Below are positions 37,701 through 48,600 of a DNA stretch of 64,000 nucleotides, one piece after another. Position numbers and translations under genes: made by a program. The stretch comes from Ulva prolifera (Eukaryota > Chlorophyta > Ulvophyceae > Ulvales > Ulvaceae), in NCBI GenBank assembly GCA_023078555.1, contig CM041199.1, positions 6,143,315 through 6,207,314 of the forward strand, given 5' to 3'. Each line of letters opens with the position of its first letter. Position 1 is the first letter of the stretch. The notes beneath the pieces are model-generated. The model saw only the letters and a program-made list of their open reading frames with translations, did not search any database and was not told the origin of the DNA.

Positions 37701-38258
37701 AAAATCCTCTTCGAATTCTTAAGGCACATATCTACTATATAGGCAGACACCTCAGAGCAATGGCCGTATACGAGTATACGTATACGTATACTATAGGCGG
37801 CACGCGTGGAGACAGGAGGACATATTCCGTGGGGCAGTGTCACGACCTCGCTACCCCGGGCTGCGCAGCTGCTGTTCTGATACCAGTCAAGACCATGTGC
37901 ATGGCTAGCACTGGCCCGTCTGGCTGCGCAGCAAGGAATCTCACGATATGACAGCCTGGATGCCGGCGAAGCCTTCAAGCCAGGTAGGTTCCAGGACACA
38001 GCATCGTGTCATCCCTGGCGTGAGGAGGCCTGGGCACCAGCGTGACTCAGGATCAGCCAAGGCAGACGAAGTTTTCGAATGCTCTGCTCTGCCCCACAAC
38101 TGCATGCGCTCGACTGGATGCATCGTCTTCATTGATGCGGCATGATCTACCGTGGTGATAAAGCGCCCCATGCGAAAGCTTCAAGGAGCACAAATCGAAA
38201 CCTTGCATGCACACAGGGCGAAAGCGGGCCAGCTGCATGCAACCGGGCGGGCCGAGGG
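34715..38258. other. unresolved region between the CBM1-like gene and the TMEM209-like gene
   Basis: No complete gene could be built. The best single candidate is a minus-strand stretch at about 35592-35700 that follows a CTCCAG acceptor and ends at GTGGAG|GTATGT, encoding STDTTDLVYTALGAMLSRVE in frame; I found no partner exon of matching phase. The segment 37190-37400 is rich in GT on the plus strand, and 37775-37793 is an alternating TATACG stretch. The promoters of both divergent flanking genes (minus to the left, plus to the right) should lie here. Confidence 0.4.
36644..36717. repeat. two tandem copies of a 37-bp unit
   Basis: The units 36644-36680 and 36681-36717 are identical except for one base (GGAGGCC versus GGAAGCC). 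The unit starts CCAGGCCGACCTCAGATGCG. Confidence 0.95.
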
Positions 38259-41200
38259 ATGCTCAGCTCACTGCTCGCCACTCGGACAAGCGGCGCGGCA
38301 TGTAAGCAGTGCTGGGCAGTGAACACACTTCGTGCAGCTGTTGACCAGGGAAAGCAGCAGGATTTGCTTGCGAGAAGTGTTTGCACGGCTTCTGCGTCCC
38401 GTATCTGGCCCCTCTGTGAATTGATCTTCCGAATTGCGAAGCGTGTGAATGGTCCACCTATGGAATTCGCAAAGCCATGGAGAGCCGAACCAGCTCCAGT
38501 GAATTATGCTTTTGTGCTTGTAAGACTGCTTCTGAAGTCGGTTGGAGGGCTGGCAGCAGCTTATTTCTTGTCTACCTTGCGTCCTGACCCACAGCAAGCA
38601 ACAACGGAATGGACTGCCGCATTCAGCCCCGCCTTTCTTCGCAATGCTGTCATCATTTTTGTGCTTTTCGTTCTCATGGTCGTATATGCTGTAGACGATG
38701 TTCTCTTACTTACCCGATCAAGTGCGATGTCTCCGAGCCCCTGCCTGAGACTGCAGTGTTATTCCCTAAAGAATGTGATGTTTGCCCCGCACAGTGACAT
38801 GTGAATCTACTGGAAGCTACACTGTGGAAGAATAGTGAGGATGTGTGCGATCATCACGATCTTGTATTGCAGAATCCTCGAAAGCAGTAAAAGTGGACCC
38901 AGTGAAGGAAAAGACTGCAGAAACCAAGCCTAAGTTTGACATCAATGATCTGATGGTGATACTCGTCTCAGTCTGTGCGACCTGCTTTCTCCCAGAGAAT
39001 CTCTCCACTGTCTCATGAGCTCTTCGGGGGCTTGTGCTGTCACTACCTGACTTTCTTGCAGGCATCAGCCATGCCTGCAGTGTCTCCACAACCCACACGG
39101 TCCCTTCATGGCCTGACAAGTCCCAGCAACTTCTCACCTGAGCCCCCGAGGACGTCGCCTGCAATGATTCAGAGCCTGGCAGGAAGGCTAGCAGGCTCTC
39201 TGTCACGGAGGAAAGTTCAGCCAGGGGCCAACACGGGTGTTGGAGGTCCTCGGGATGCCTTCCCAGCAGAAGAGGTGTCTGACGGTGGCACCTGGACAGA
39301 TTCACCATTCAGGAACGAAAATGTGCCGCCCTACAGTCCGTATGCACCTGATGCATCCCTTGGAGATGGCATCCCAAAGTACCACTATTCACTGGCATGG
39401 ACGAGGGTAGACAGCAGAGGGGTGATGAAGCCCGTGCTGTCAATGCGGTCACAGCCATGGAAGTCTGATAAATACGTATCTGTGGATCGAAATACCCTCT
39501 GGTACGAACACGCTGAGACCTGTTGCACTGACGGGGTGTACCAGTGATGTCATGCCAATTCATCACCTCCCATTATCGATACGAACCGTGTGGCATGCAC
39601 TCCATATGATTATTTGCGAAGATGCTTGATAATGTGTAAGATTTGGCGGTCTGACCTATGGTACAGAGAACACCTGTTGCCTCAGCCAAGGTCTGCACCA
39701 GGAGCTTCTGCGCATGTGCAGCTGCATTCATCATGAACACGAAATGCCCTAAACTCGCCCAGCATAACGCATGAGAAAGCATCAGTGCGGACAATCACTA
39801 TACACATGCCGACGGAGCTGCCCAGCCACCACTGACACGCTCCCTGAGGCCCATGCCACTTCCCGGACGTGCAGGACATTCTCAGAGCGGGCGCGCTCCT
39901 GGGTGGTGGAGCACGTGCTGCAAACATTCGTGCAGAGACTGTCCTCCGTCTCTGCGGGCGTCAAGAGGCACAAGCTCGGGCTACCGCCGCTGCTGCCGGA
40001 GGACCTGGACTGGGCAGCCCTGCGGCCTGACGCCGCGGCCGCCAGCGGCCACCTGCAGTACTTCACGAGCGCCCTGGACGGCATCACGCGCCAGCTGCAG
40101 CAGGCGCAGCAGGTGTCTGCGGGCTTCCAGCAGGCGCAGCAGGCGCAGCAGCTGGGGCAGCTGCGGGAGCAGCACAAGGCCGCCCGGCAGCACCTGCAGG
40201 TGCCGCTCTCCCCTCCCCCCCCCCCTCCCCCCCGTCCTGCGAATGCATCCAGATCATGCATCCCATGTCCTGCATCCTGGTGACGGTGGCTGGGCTCTGC
40301 ATAATTCCGGGCAGGGCCGCTGTACTGCTGGCTGCGCAGATGGTGACCTGGCCTGCATCGACAGCTAGCAGCAGCCAAATTGCTAGCATCTGCTTTGCGG
40401 ATGACTAGGGGTCGACAAAGCTTCCACTGCTGACTTCACTCAAGCTCTAAAGCCCCTCCAGTGGCCATCCCAGTGCTGTGTGCCTGTGAAGCCGGCGCTC
40501 ACCGCGGACCCCGTCACTTTATGCGTGCCCACCTCTCATGGTGCATGGCAGAGCACCAAAGCAGACCGCCAGGCGTGCGTGCAGATTCTGCGGGACTACC
40601 AGGGCCTGTGCAAGGTGCTGCACGGGGCGCTCCCGGGCGTGGCGCTCGGCACGCCGGTGACGCCGGCCGTGCTCGCCAAGCGCGTGGCGCTGCTGGCTGA
40701 GTCGTGCTGCCTGTCGCCCTCCCCTGAGCACGACCAAGCGACCATCAGTGACTGCGAGGTAATACTGTACATGGCCGGGGCGTTCTTGCAGGCACCGTTC
40801 TGGCGATTTGAGGTGCGTCGGCCAGCATCTAGTCATGGTGGCGGGAGGAGAGGGGGAGGCCACCCGCGGTGGGTGGTGGTCGGTCGTGGGTGCTTTCATC
40901 TGCAGTCATGGCTCCGGCAAAGAGCGGTGTTGCTTGATCGCAATGATGATAGCTACACCGTTGTCCAAGATGACAGTGTCTTATGCTATGCAAAGCTTGC
41001 TTAGCTGGAGCCAGGCCACAGCACAGCGCGCTGTGCGGCTCAAACCAGCACCGACCTGCCTGTCAGAGCTGCGCCGAGGTGCAGCTTGTGCAAGCCCGGG
41101 ACGAGCGCTGTCCGTGTCTCAGGCGAGGATGCATTTGATGGCTTGTTTCGCCAAGGATCAGAGCTTCTAACCATGGCCAGTGGGGGTTCAGAGAGGCCAG

Positions 41201-42535
41201 CATCGCACAGTCATGTAATGCCAACATACTCTCGCTCCAAGTTGAGTCTCTGCAGTTGACTCCTTCTGTGGCTTCCTCACGGCCACCTGACGTCTCTGCC
41301 ATTTATGCAGGGCCTGCCGCAGGAGAGTGCATCAGACGCATTCCAAGTTGTGGCGAGTGCAGATGCGCTGACCACGCGGCGCATGGCGTTTGTGCTGTCG
41401 GCGGCAGCTGGCGATGTCTCCAACGTGGAGGCGGGCATCGAGTTCTGCCACAGGGGCCTCGGCGGGCAGCAGTCGTGGACACAGCAGCAGGGCGCGACCC
41501 TCATCGTGCGAGGCATCCGCTGCTTTGAGCGATCTGGGTCCTGGGCATGCTTTGAGCTGGTGCGTGTCCAGCACCCAACACCACGAAACGCACCGCAGCT
41601 CATGCTGAATCACACCACATCATCAGTTGTATCTATACAAATCACAAGATCCCGAGCCGTTGCATTTGAAAGCACCAATACACAATGCAGAGCTTTGCAA
41701 TCAGCTGCATCGATCTGAAGATCTACAGAATATACCGAACCATTCCATCAGCGCATAACAAACAACATCTCATGGCACACCCCTCAAATCGTGCACCGTG
41801 GTATGGCTCAAGTCAAACCTCGTCTAATATAGAGCTCGTGCCGCCTCTACTAGGTCATCAAACCCAGGGTTGCAAATCAGTTGTGAGAGACATGACAAGC
41901 TCTTGGATTACAATGCGTTCGGAATCGTAGCACCGCGGACGGATTGGTGTTTCAATGCTTCATCCGCGCCGTGTCAGTGGATCTTGTACAGGCAAGGCTT
42001 TGCAGATATTCAGACCAACCCGCTGCATCCCGATTTCGGGATTCAGATTGTATTCAGCGCATCCCCCAAGCCCCTAAGCGTCGGGTCAAGCCATGCTTGC
42101 ATCATGGCGTAAGTGCAGACCACTGGTGTTTTTTCGTGTCTGTTGGGCATCACATAGATCATTGCTTTGAGACTAGTCCTGGACGTGATGCACCCCGCTC
42201 ATATACATAATGGTTATGACAACGTTCAGCAGCAGCTTCCTTTCAGTCCTCCATCTGCACCTGGTGTTGTGTTGTCAGCATTGTATTATGTTGTCTGCAC
42301 ATATCTGTGCCCACCTGGCCTCAGTCCCGTATGCTAGCATGGTGCGCTACATTCCGACAAATCTGACAAGCTGGGTGTGGTGCAGCTGGCATTGTTCTTT
42401 GCTCTTGTCGAGGCTGAGTTTGGAGGCAAGATTGGCTCCAACGGACTACAGTACTTGCGGGTGGATACGGTGGTTGCACCCGTCAAGCTCCCCAGGCGGG
42501 AGCCGAAGTGGAGTTGGCCTAGCTTGTTCCAGTAG
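38259..42535 (+). CDS. TMEM209-like (CytochromB561_N family) two-pass membrane protein
   Basis: The exons are 38259-38721, 38873-38955, 39062 to about 39415-39540, about 39875-40199, 40585-40812, 41311-41559 and 42386-42535. All junctions match in phase except the one after the third exon, whose donor I could not fix. The N-terminus has two membrane helices (YAFVLVRLLLKSVGGLAAAY and NAVIIFVLFVLMVVYAV). A Ser/Pro-rich linker follows, with PPYSPYAPDASLGDG, then a helical C-terminal domain. That domain aligns by eye with the TMEM209 family: SERARSWVVEHVLQTFVQRL (family: a charged helix, W, then PLV..I), DCEVILYMAGAFLQAPFW (family: TDS..L.Y.FCAFLE.P.W) and FELLALFFALVEAEFGGKIG near the end. Plants and animals have one such gene, and the human protein sits in the nuclear envelope and binds nucleoporins. 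A Gln/Ala coiled-coil-like stretch lies in the exon ending at 40199. The ATG at 38259 is the first in the exon's frame that gives a sensible N-terminus. Confidence 0.75.
40200..40233 (+). repeat. C/T tract at a 5' splice site of the TMEM209-like gene
   Basis: The intron begins GTGCCG directly after CTGCAG and continues as a nearly pure pyrimidine tract with C runs. It is another example of the C tracts placed after donors in this window. Confidence 0.8.
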
Positions 42536-43899
42536 CACACAGCTGTGATACAAAGCAAAGGATATCCTCTGAGTGGACGTGTTGAATAGCCCGCCCAAGG
42601 AGGTGGAAATCTGTGTAGAGCTTTAACCATCGCACGACGATGCGATCATAGTACCGTCGGTATTCAAAGCTTGGCCAGGCAGTGGGGACCGACGTCCTCA
42701 AGAGCACATTGCCTGGCATCAGGCCAGCAACTGATAGCACTAGGTTGCATATCAGACATCAGCGCGCCTTGCATGAGCAGGTGATGTGCGCCCACGTCGC
42801 ATGTCCAGCGATAGACTTTCTTACCAAGCGAGGTGCTCTGAATTCAATGCTGTTCGACCGTCTGAGGCTTGCCGGTGCCTGTGTTGATGACCGAAATGTT
42901 CCAGGCGGTGCTTCATAATGAGTGGGCTCAGTCCTAGCATGTGAAGCATCTACTTGTCAATCTTCATTCTCGCCTGGACGACATATTTTCAAGAAACAGA
43001 CCACCCACTTCAGGGAATGGTGGTGCGAGATGTTGATGTACAGCAATTGCAAGGTGTGATGCAGCGCTGAATTTGGAATAGCGTGAACTGTGCGATCCAG
43101 AGTGATTGACCACTCACGGTGGTGTAAGCGGAAGAATTCTTCATGGCATGCAGCAACATGATAGCGTTCTCAGATTTTGCACGGTCCTCTACTTTTTCGT
43201 GAACACAGACGGACTGGATCCGACTGGCACAGAAGTGAGTGGTCGATAGTCTGTGGGGGAGGCTTCGTTTTCAGCGTCCGCAAGGACGACGGGGAGGCTG
43301 GAGCTCGGGCATCCTTGATGTGTTGGTAGTCATAAAGTTCTTGCCTAAGCGGATGACGTGCAGAGGCAAAACCAGCGTCACATTCCAGATTCGGAACGTG
43401 ATAGGACTGTCTGTCGTGTGGCTCCGTCGTCCATCGAACGAGAGCGTATCTCTAGAGATAGGGCTAAGCATGCGCATTTCGATGGACAAGTTAGATTCGG
43501 TGGCGCAGCTGTAGTGATCCCCATACAGAAGCATGAAAGCCATCATATTATTTGTCTCGGCTGATGTGAGGGCAGTGGCACTTGTTCCTCACGCATTGTC
43601 CAGGGAAGCACGGAGCGTGCTGGTGTGGCTTTGGTGGCCCTGTCCACGACATGAGAATAAGCGTCCCTCGCACAAACATGACATCTGCGTGGAGCCACGC
43701 AGAAAACGCTTTTGCTGATTCACAAACTCACTTTTAAATTATTGTGGCTGCATCTCGCTGCATGTAATCTTTGCGTTTTCGCGCCATGGCTGTGGCATCT
43801 TGCTCGCCACTGCATAGCGCAGGGAAGGCGACGCCGTGTAGGCCCCAAATATCTGGAGGGCCTGACCACTTTCGAATATATTCCGCAAAATAGCCTATC
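42536..43899. other. intergenic region; possible unassigned exons
   Basis: Short protein-like stretches occur on the minus strand (RRYYDRIVVRWLKLYTDFHL near 42590-42665) and on the plus strand near 43400-43515. Neither has a splice partner that I can fit, so I call no gene. The promoter of the small gene at 43900 should lie at the right end, where the sequence TATATTCCGC ends about 12 bp before the start codon. Confidence 0.4.
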
Positions 43900-44365
43900 A
43901 TGCGGTTGCTTCTCAAGGACGTTGATTGGCGGTACGTGATGGCTCAAGTGCATTTGTATGCTTCGCCAACAGAATGAACATACATCTATGAATCGCGTGG
44001 CTTGATACGCATACTCCTATTTGTCGTGGTAGCCTGGCGTCAGTTCGTTTGTAAGGGGCAGCTGGAGACCTGCATCTGTTACTCTTGTTTGTAGGCATGC
44101 CAGCGCCAAGGAGGTACTCTTCGGCGATGGCACGTCAGATGAAGGCATTTTTGCTTGGCACAAAGCCTTATGGAGCGCTCATTTAGAGAACATCAAGCGC
44201 ATGGATAACGCACATGCGACTTTCATGAATGAGGGCATGCTGCGGAAGCCCCTCTATCAGCACGCCCTGTCAGATACCGGCCTGAACGAGGTACAGGCCG
44301 GCGCAGCGCTTAAGCTGCACCGTCGCAAGAAGCTCGAAGTAAAGAAGCGCGGGTGGGACATGTAG
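43900..44365 (+). CDS. small basic protein of 100 residues, unrecognised
   Basis: Exon 1 (43900-43931) starts at an ATG that follows an in-frame TAG by two codons and encodes MRLLLKDVDW. It ends in phase 2 at a strong donor (CG|GTACGTG). Exon 2 (44095-44365) begins in the matching phase after TTTGTAG, so the junction codon is Arg. It encodes 89 further residues to TAG, ending KLHRRKKLEVKKRGWDM. The protein is helical-looking and basic, with WHKALWSAHLENIKRMDNAH in the middle, no signal peptide and no membrane helix. The exon 2 frame is clearly selected over the other two, one of which stops after about 30 codons. TGTAAAC lies about 130 bp downstream, a TGTAA word used as a poly(A) signal in green algae. 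I do not recognise the family; size and charge would suit a mitochondrial, ribosomal or spliceosomal accessory protein, but that is a guess. Confidence 0.7.
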
Positions 44366-44542
44366 CCGTGCTGCACATGCATTGTGCCATCCTTGCACTG
44401 TCTGCAATGCGGTTGGGCCCTCTTGCCTGATACACGAAGTTCATTCTTTGCACATGCTTCTGAGTTCTAGCATTCACGCACTGATCTCCTGGGTATTGTA
44501 AACACATATTTAGCATTTGGCTGTATTTCTTCGAATGAGCAG

Positions 44543-45100
44543 CACACTGTCGGCTCAGCGTCCATCGTCAAGCTGGCGAACGGGTGTAGGGCCCCAGCCG
44601 GTGCTGCGACTGGTGACGAAGTCATCGCCGACCTCATCTCCATCAAGGACGCCATCCAGATCATTGGAGCTCTCGCCGGATACAATCGCAAGCCCGCTGA
44701 CGATCTCGACATTGACATCGGCGACATGGGCCTGCCACAGGAGGTCGTCATCACCCTCCACGCAAACCTCAAGCACAACCCGGGACAGCCAAACAAAGCC
44801 GTGGGCCTCGTCGCTCAGAACTCCAAACGCTACGCGCCGCCTTCCGCCCGCCCCGCTGCCGCTGCCGCGAGCCAGGCAAAGCCCCCCTCGACCCGTGGCC
44901 ACGGCGGCACCCAGCCGCAGCCAGCAGCCGGCGTCGAAGACGGCGATGACTTGCTGGATGTTCAGCACGCGGCACCGGGCGGCGCGCAGCCGGTGGCGGT
45001 GGAAGAGGACGACGACGACCTGCAGGAGATCATGAACCTCCTGGAGCCGGAGCCAGCGCCGGCTGCAGGCCCGGCGCCCGGCGATGACCGCGTCATGCTG
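44543..45100 (+). CDS. coding exon(s), possibly the 5' part of the large gene that follows
   Basis: One frame is open with strong G/C third-position bias from about 44543 to beyond 45100. It reads TVGSASIVKLANG, GDEVIADLISIKDAIQIIGA and GLPQEVVITLHANLKHNPGQ, then an Ala/Pro-rich linker and acidic segments (VEDGDDLLDVQHA, EEDDDDLQEIMNLLEPEP). The most likely acceptor is GAGCAG before 44543. The donor is unclear, and the next certain exon at 45664 starts with one base of a split codon, so I could not confirm the link. There is no ATG before 44726, so either an upstream exon exists or translation starts at that ATG, which would leave well-biased sequence untranslated. I do not recognise the domain. 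Confidence 0.55.
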
Positions 45101-45600
45101 AGGGCGGTCCAGTGGAGGCGCGCCCCCCTGTCTCTGCGGCAGTGCCGTCGCGCTGGATCACGTGGCAAAGACGCGAATTCAAACGAGCGCACTGCCTGTG
45201 CCGCCGCACCGCTTCCGTCACAGCTGCGGTGCTGATCCATGCTGGCCCTTGGATTGCGGGACGGCCTCATCGCGCGTCCACCCGCATGCATGGGCCTGCG
45301 TGCTTGACCGCATTAATTGCATGGAATATGCCACATCAGCCGCGTCTGTGCAGGAGATGCGTCTGGGACATGCTGTTTCCGCTCAACTCGCGTGAGCGAC
45401 GTGGCAAGTGCGCCCCCAGCCCCATGACTGTCTCCCAGTATTTCTGTCTCTCTCTCACACGTGCCTCGTCTCCGTCCCCTGTGGACCCGCGTATGCTTGA
45501 GGACCCTCGGCCTCGTCGCCATATGCATGGGTTGATAGCCCCGCCTGTGCGTGCGCGTGTCCCTTACCGGCGCTGCGCCCTGTGGGCTGCGGCGTCGTGC

Positions 45601-45628
45601 GGCGTGCGGCGTGCGGCGTGCGGCGTGC
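45601..45628 (+). repeat. four tandem copies of GGCGTGC
   Basis: Four perfect 7-bp units lie in the intron about 35 bp upstream of the acceptor of the exon at 45664. Confidence 0.95.
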
Positions 45629-45663
45629 GCCCGGTGTCACCGTCAGCGGCCCCGACCGTGCAG

Positions 45664-48600
45664 GACGCCGAAGCAGCACGCGCGGGACACGGTGTTCGCG
45701 GTCGTGCTCGCGCACTTCCGCGTCCCCGGGGTGTGCGAGCGCGGCCCCGGCGGCGCCACCGCGCTCACCCCGCTGTACGAGAGGGCCGTGCGGGACGCCC
45801 TGGAGCCGGGTGACCGGCAGAACCACGAGGACTTGTGGCGGTGGGCGCGCGACGCGCTGCCCTTCCGCCCCGGCAGGTACGCATGCCCCCTCTCCTCTCA
45901 ACAGATATGCATGCATGATGACAGGCTGTATGAGCCCACGTCAAGCGGCTCATGGGTACCAGTGCTCGGCTGGGGCGTTCTTTTCCAACGGGATTCCCGC
46001 TGAAGCCTGTCTGAATTCAGTGGTGCCACGCCGCCCAGGGGAAACGGTGCTCCGACGGCTATCCTGTTGTGTTGCCGTAATCCACGAGGGGTGCCCGAAA
46101 CAAGTATCGCTCGCTGCGCTTGCGCGGTCGGCACGTCCCGCTCGCTTGCTTCGCGGCATGCTGCATGTACCAGCCGTGTTGCGACCCCGCCGATGCCGAT
46201 GAGAGTGGCTCTCGCCATGGCCGCAATGCCTGCCCGACCCTGCCATGATGTGGAATCCTGCAGTTCTGGCCATGAGCTTCTTGTTGTTGGGTTGTCGTGC
46301 CGCTGAAACAGGCTTGGGCCGCAGTGCATGCCATCATGGGCGTTGAGTGCTCTACTCCAGGTGGCTGCATCAGATGAACAACAACCAGTGCACACGACTA
46401 TATGGCCCCCTTTTTGGTTGATTTGAGTAGGTGCTCTGCTGTACAATGGCCCGACATCTTGTCTAGTCTTCTGATGAACGGTAACCAGTACCGATTGTAT
46501 AGATCCGCCGGTGCCGTCGACGGTGCACACAAAGAGGCATGGCTGTTCCATGGCAAGCTGACGCTGCGATGCAGGCAGGCCCCCGGCCCCAACGGCCACA
46601 AAGTCGCAAAGGCGGCGTCGCTGCAGAGGCCACAGCCACCTGCCCTGCACGTCTACAGCCAATACCTGGACACGCTGGCGACCGCAGGGCGGGCGGCCGG
46701 CGTGGCCGATCTGGAAGTCACTCGACTCCTCGGGCCCGAGGTCGTCAACGTCGTACGCACGTACTTCCTGCCACGGCCCGCCGCCGCGGCGCCCGCGGCG
46801 GCGGCGCCGGGCGGCGCCGGCGCCGCGCCGCGGCCCGCAGGCGCACGTGTGCCGGTGGTTTGCCTGTCGGACACCGATGATGAGTCGCAGGACACGGTGT
46901 CGTCGGCTGGAGACGTGGAGGTGGTCGCTCCCAGAGACGCGGCAGCGTCGGTGGAGCGGCCGCGTGCGCCGGGCGTGGCGCCGCACCGCGCGGGGGATCG
47001 CGCGGCCCCCGCGAAACCAGAGCGGTTGGCAGCCGCCGGAGGCCAGGGGCCTGACGGCGGTCATGCGAGCGGGAAGCGGGAACATGGACCAGGCGGTGCG
47101 TACACAAAGCAAGGGAAGCCGGAAGAGCGGCCGGCACAGCGGTCCACGCCCGGTGCCGCGTCTAAACACGGGCCGAAAGGTGAGTGGCAGCCGGGGCGGC
47201 GGCCGAAGCATGCACCCGGGAAGCAAGAGCTGCAACAGCCACAGCCTGCACGCAAAGGCGAGCCCGGATACGCTGCCGCGGTGAAAAGCGAAGGCCCGCC
47301 GGGCAGGCAGCCAGCGGGCGCGGGCTTAAAGCAAGAGCGAGCAGGGTCGCACGCCGCGCGCGATGGCGCATCACGCTCCAGTGCAGCTGTGAAGGGTGAG
47401 AACCAGCGCGGAGTCCATCAAGCGGCTGCACGCGCCAAGCAGGAGCGGGCCGGAGAACCGCCTCCGCGGACCGGCGGACCCCAGCCTCGTGCGGTGAAAG
47501 GTGAGGGCCGGAGGGACCCGGGGCACTCGAGTGCAAGCCTTAAGCAAGAGCAGACACCACAGCAGCCCGAACATGACGTCAAGCCCCAACCCGCATCATC
47601 GGTGAAAGTCGAGGGGAGCCGCGGCCACAGCCAAGCGGGTGCAAGCGCGAAGCAGGAGCAGCCACCACATCAGACAACTCACGTCATAGCTTTGGCAGTG
47701 ACAGGCACGTGGGATCAGAAGCTACCGGACGCACCGCCAAAGCAAGAGCGGCCAGCAGAGTATGAATTAAATCACACAGCTCAGCCGGCTGGGCGGCCGC
47801 CTCAGCGCTCCGTCGAGAGGCCACCAGACCGCGCCGCAGCACGGCCAGCACAGCAGCCGGCAGGCCACGCTGCTCATCGACCGGAGCATCGTACGGCAGA
47901 GCAGCCCGCGCAGCGGCCGGCAGAGGAGCGGCATGCGTCGCGATCAGTCGAGCGGCCCGGCACACGCGCCCCCTCGCCACCACGGCGATCCTCCGGAGCA
48001 CGCGCCACCTCTGGCACATCTCCACACACACGGCACAGTCCGAGAGCGGAGCGCCGGGGGCAGGAGCGGCAGCGGCGTGGTGACACGAGGCATGCTGAGC
48101 CCTCTCGACGTGACCGCCGCAGCGCCTCGCCACGGGCACCGGCAGGCCGCAGACGTGACGGTCCGCGCCGGCAGCCGTTGCCGGGCAGGAGCAGGGGCCA
48201 CCGTGACGATCGGTACCGGCGCGACCGCTCATCTCCCGCAGCACGCCAGCGCCGCCGAGAGGCCCGCTCGCCGCCGCCCCCCTCTCCGCTCCCGTTCTCA
48301 TCCCCCTCCGCTTCTCCGTCCCCACCGCAGCGGCGGCCGCCGTCCTTGTCATCGCGGTCGCCGTCCCCCCGCCGCAGCTCTGTGACGGCGGGCCCGCATG
48401 AGCAGCATGCAGGTGGTGTCCACCCCCCGCTGCCTCCGCACCGCGATGCAGACGCCGAAAATCAGCCCTCCTCGGTCAACACGTCCACCGAGTGGGCTCC
48501 GAAGCGCGTGGCAGGATCTGATGCACCTCCGGAGGGGCCAGCTCCTCCTGCGGAGCCGGCCGAAGCCCTCCCTGGACCACCTGCCCGCCCTGAGGTGCAT

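Noticed and set aside
44095-44190. Alternative frame of the small gene's second exon, giving an end MKAFLLGTKPYGALI after an upstream exon ending FSRTLIG
   Set aside because: It is phase-compatible, but the other frame gives a much longer product to a natural stop and also has a phase-matched ATG exon. It remains the second choice.
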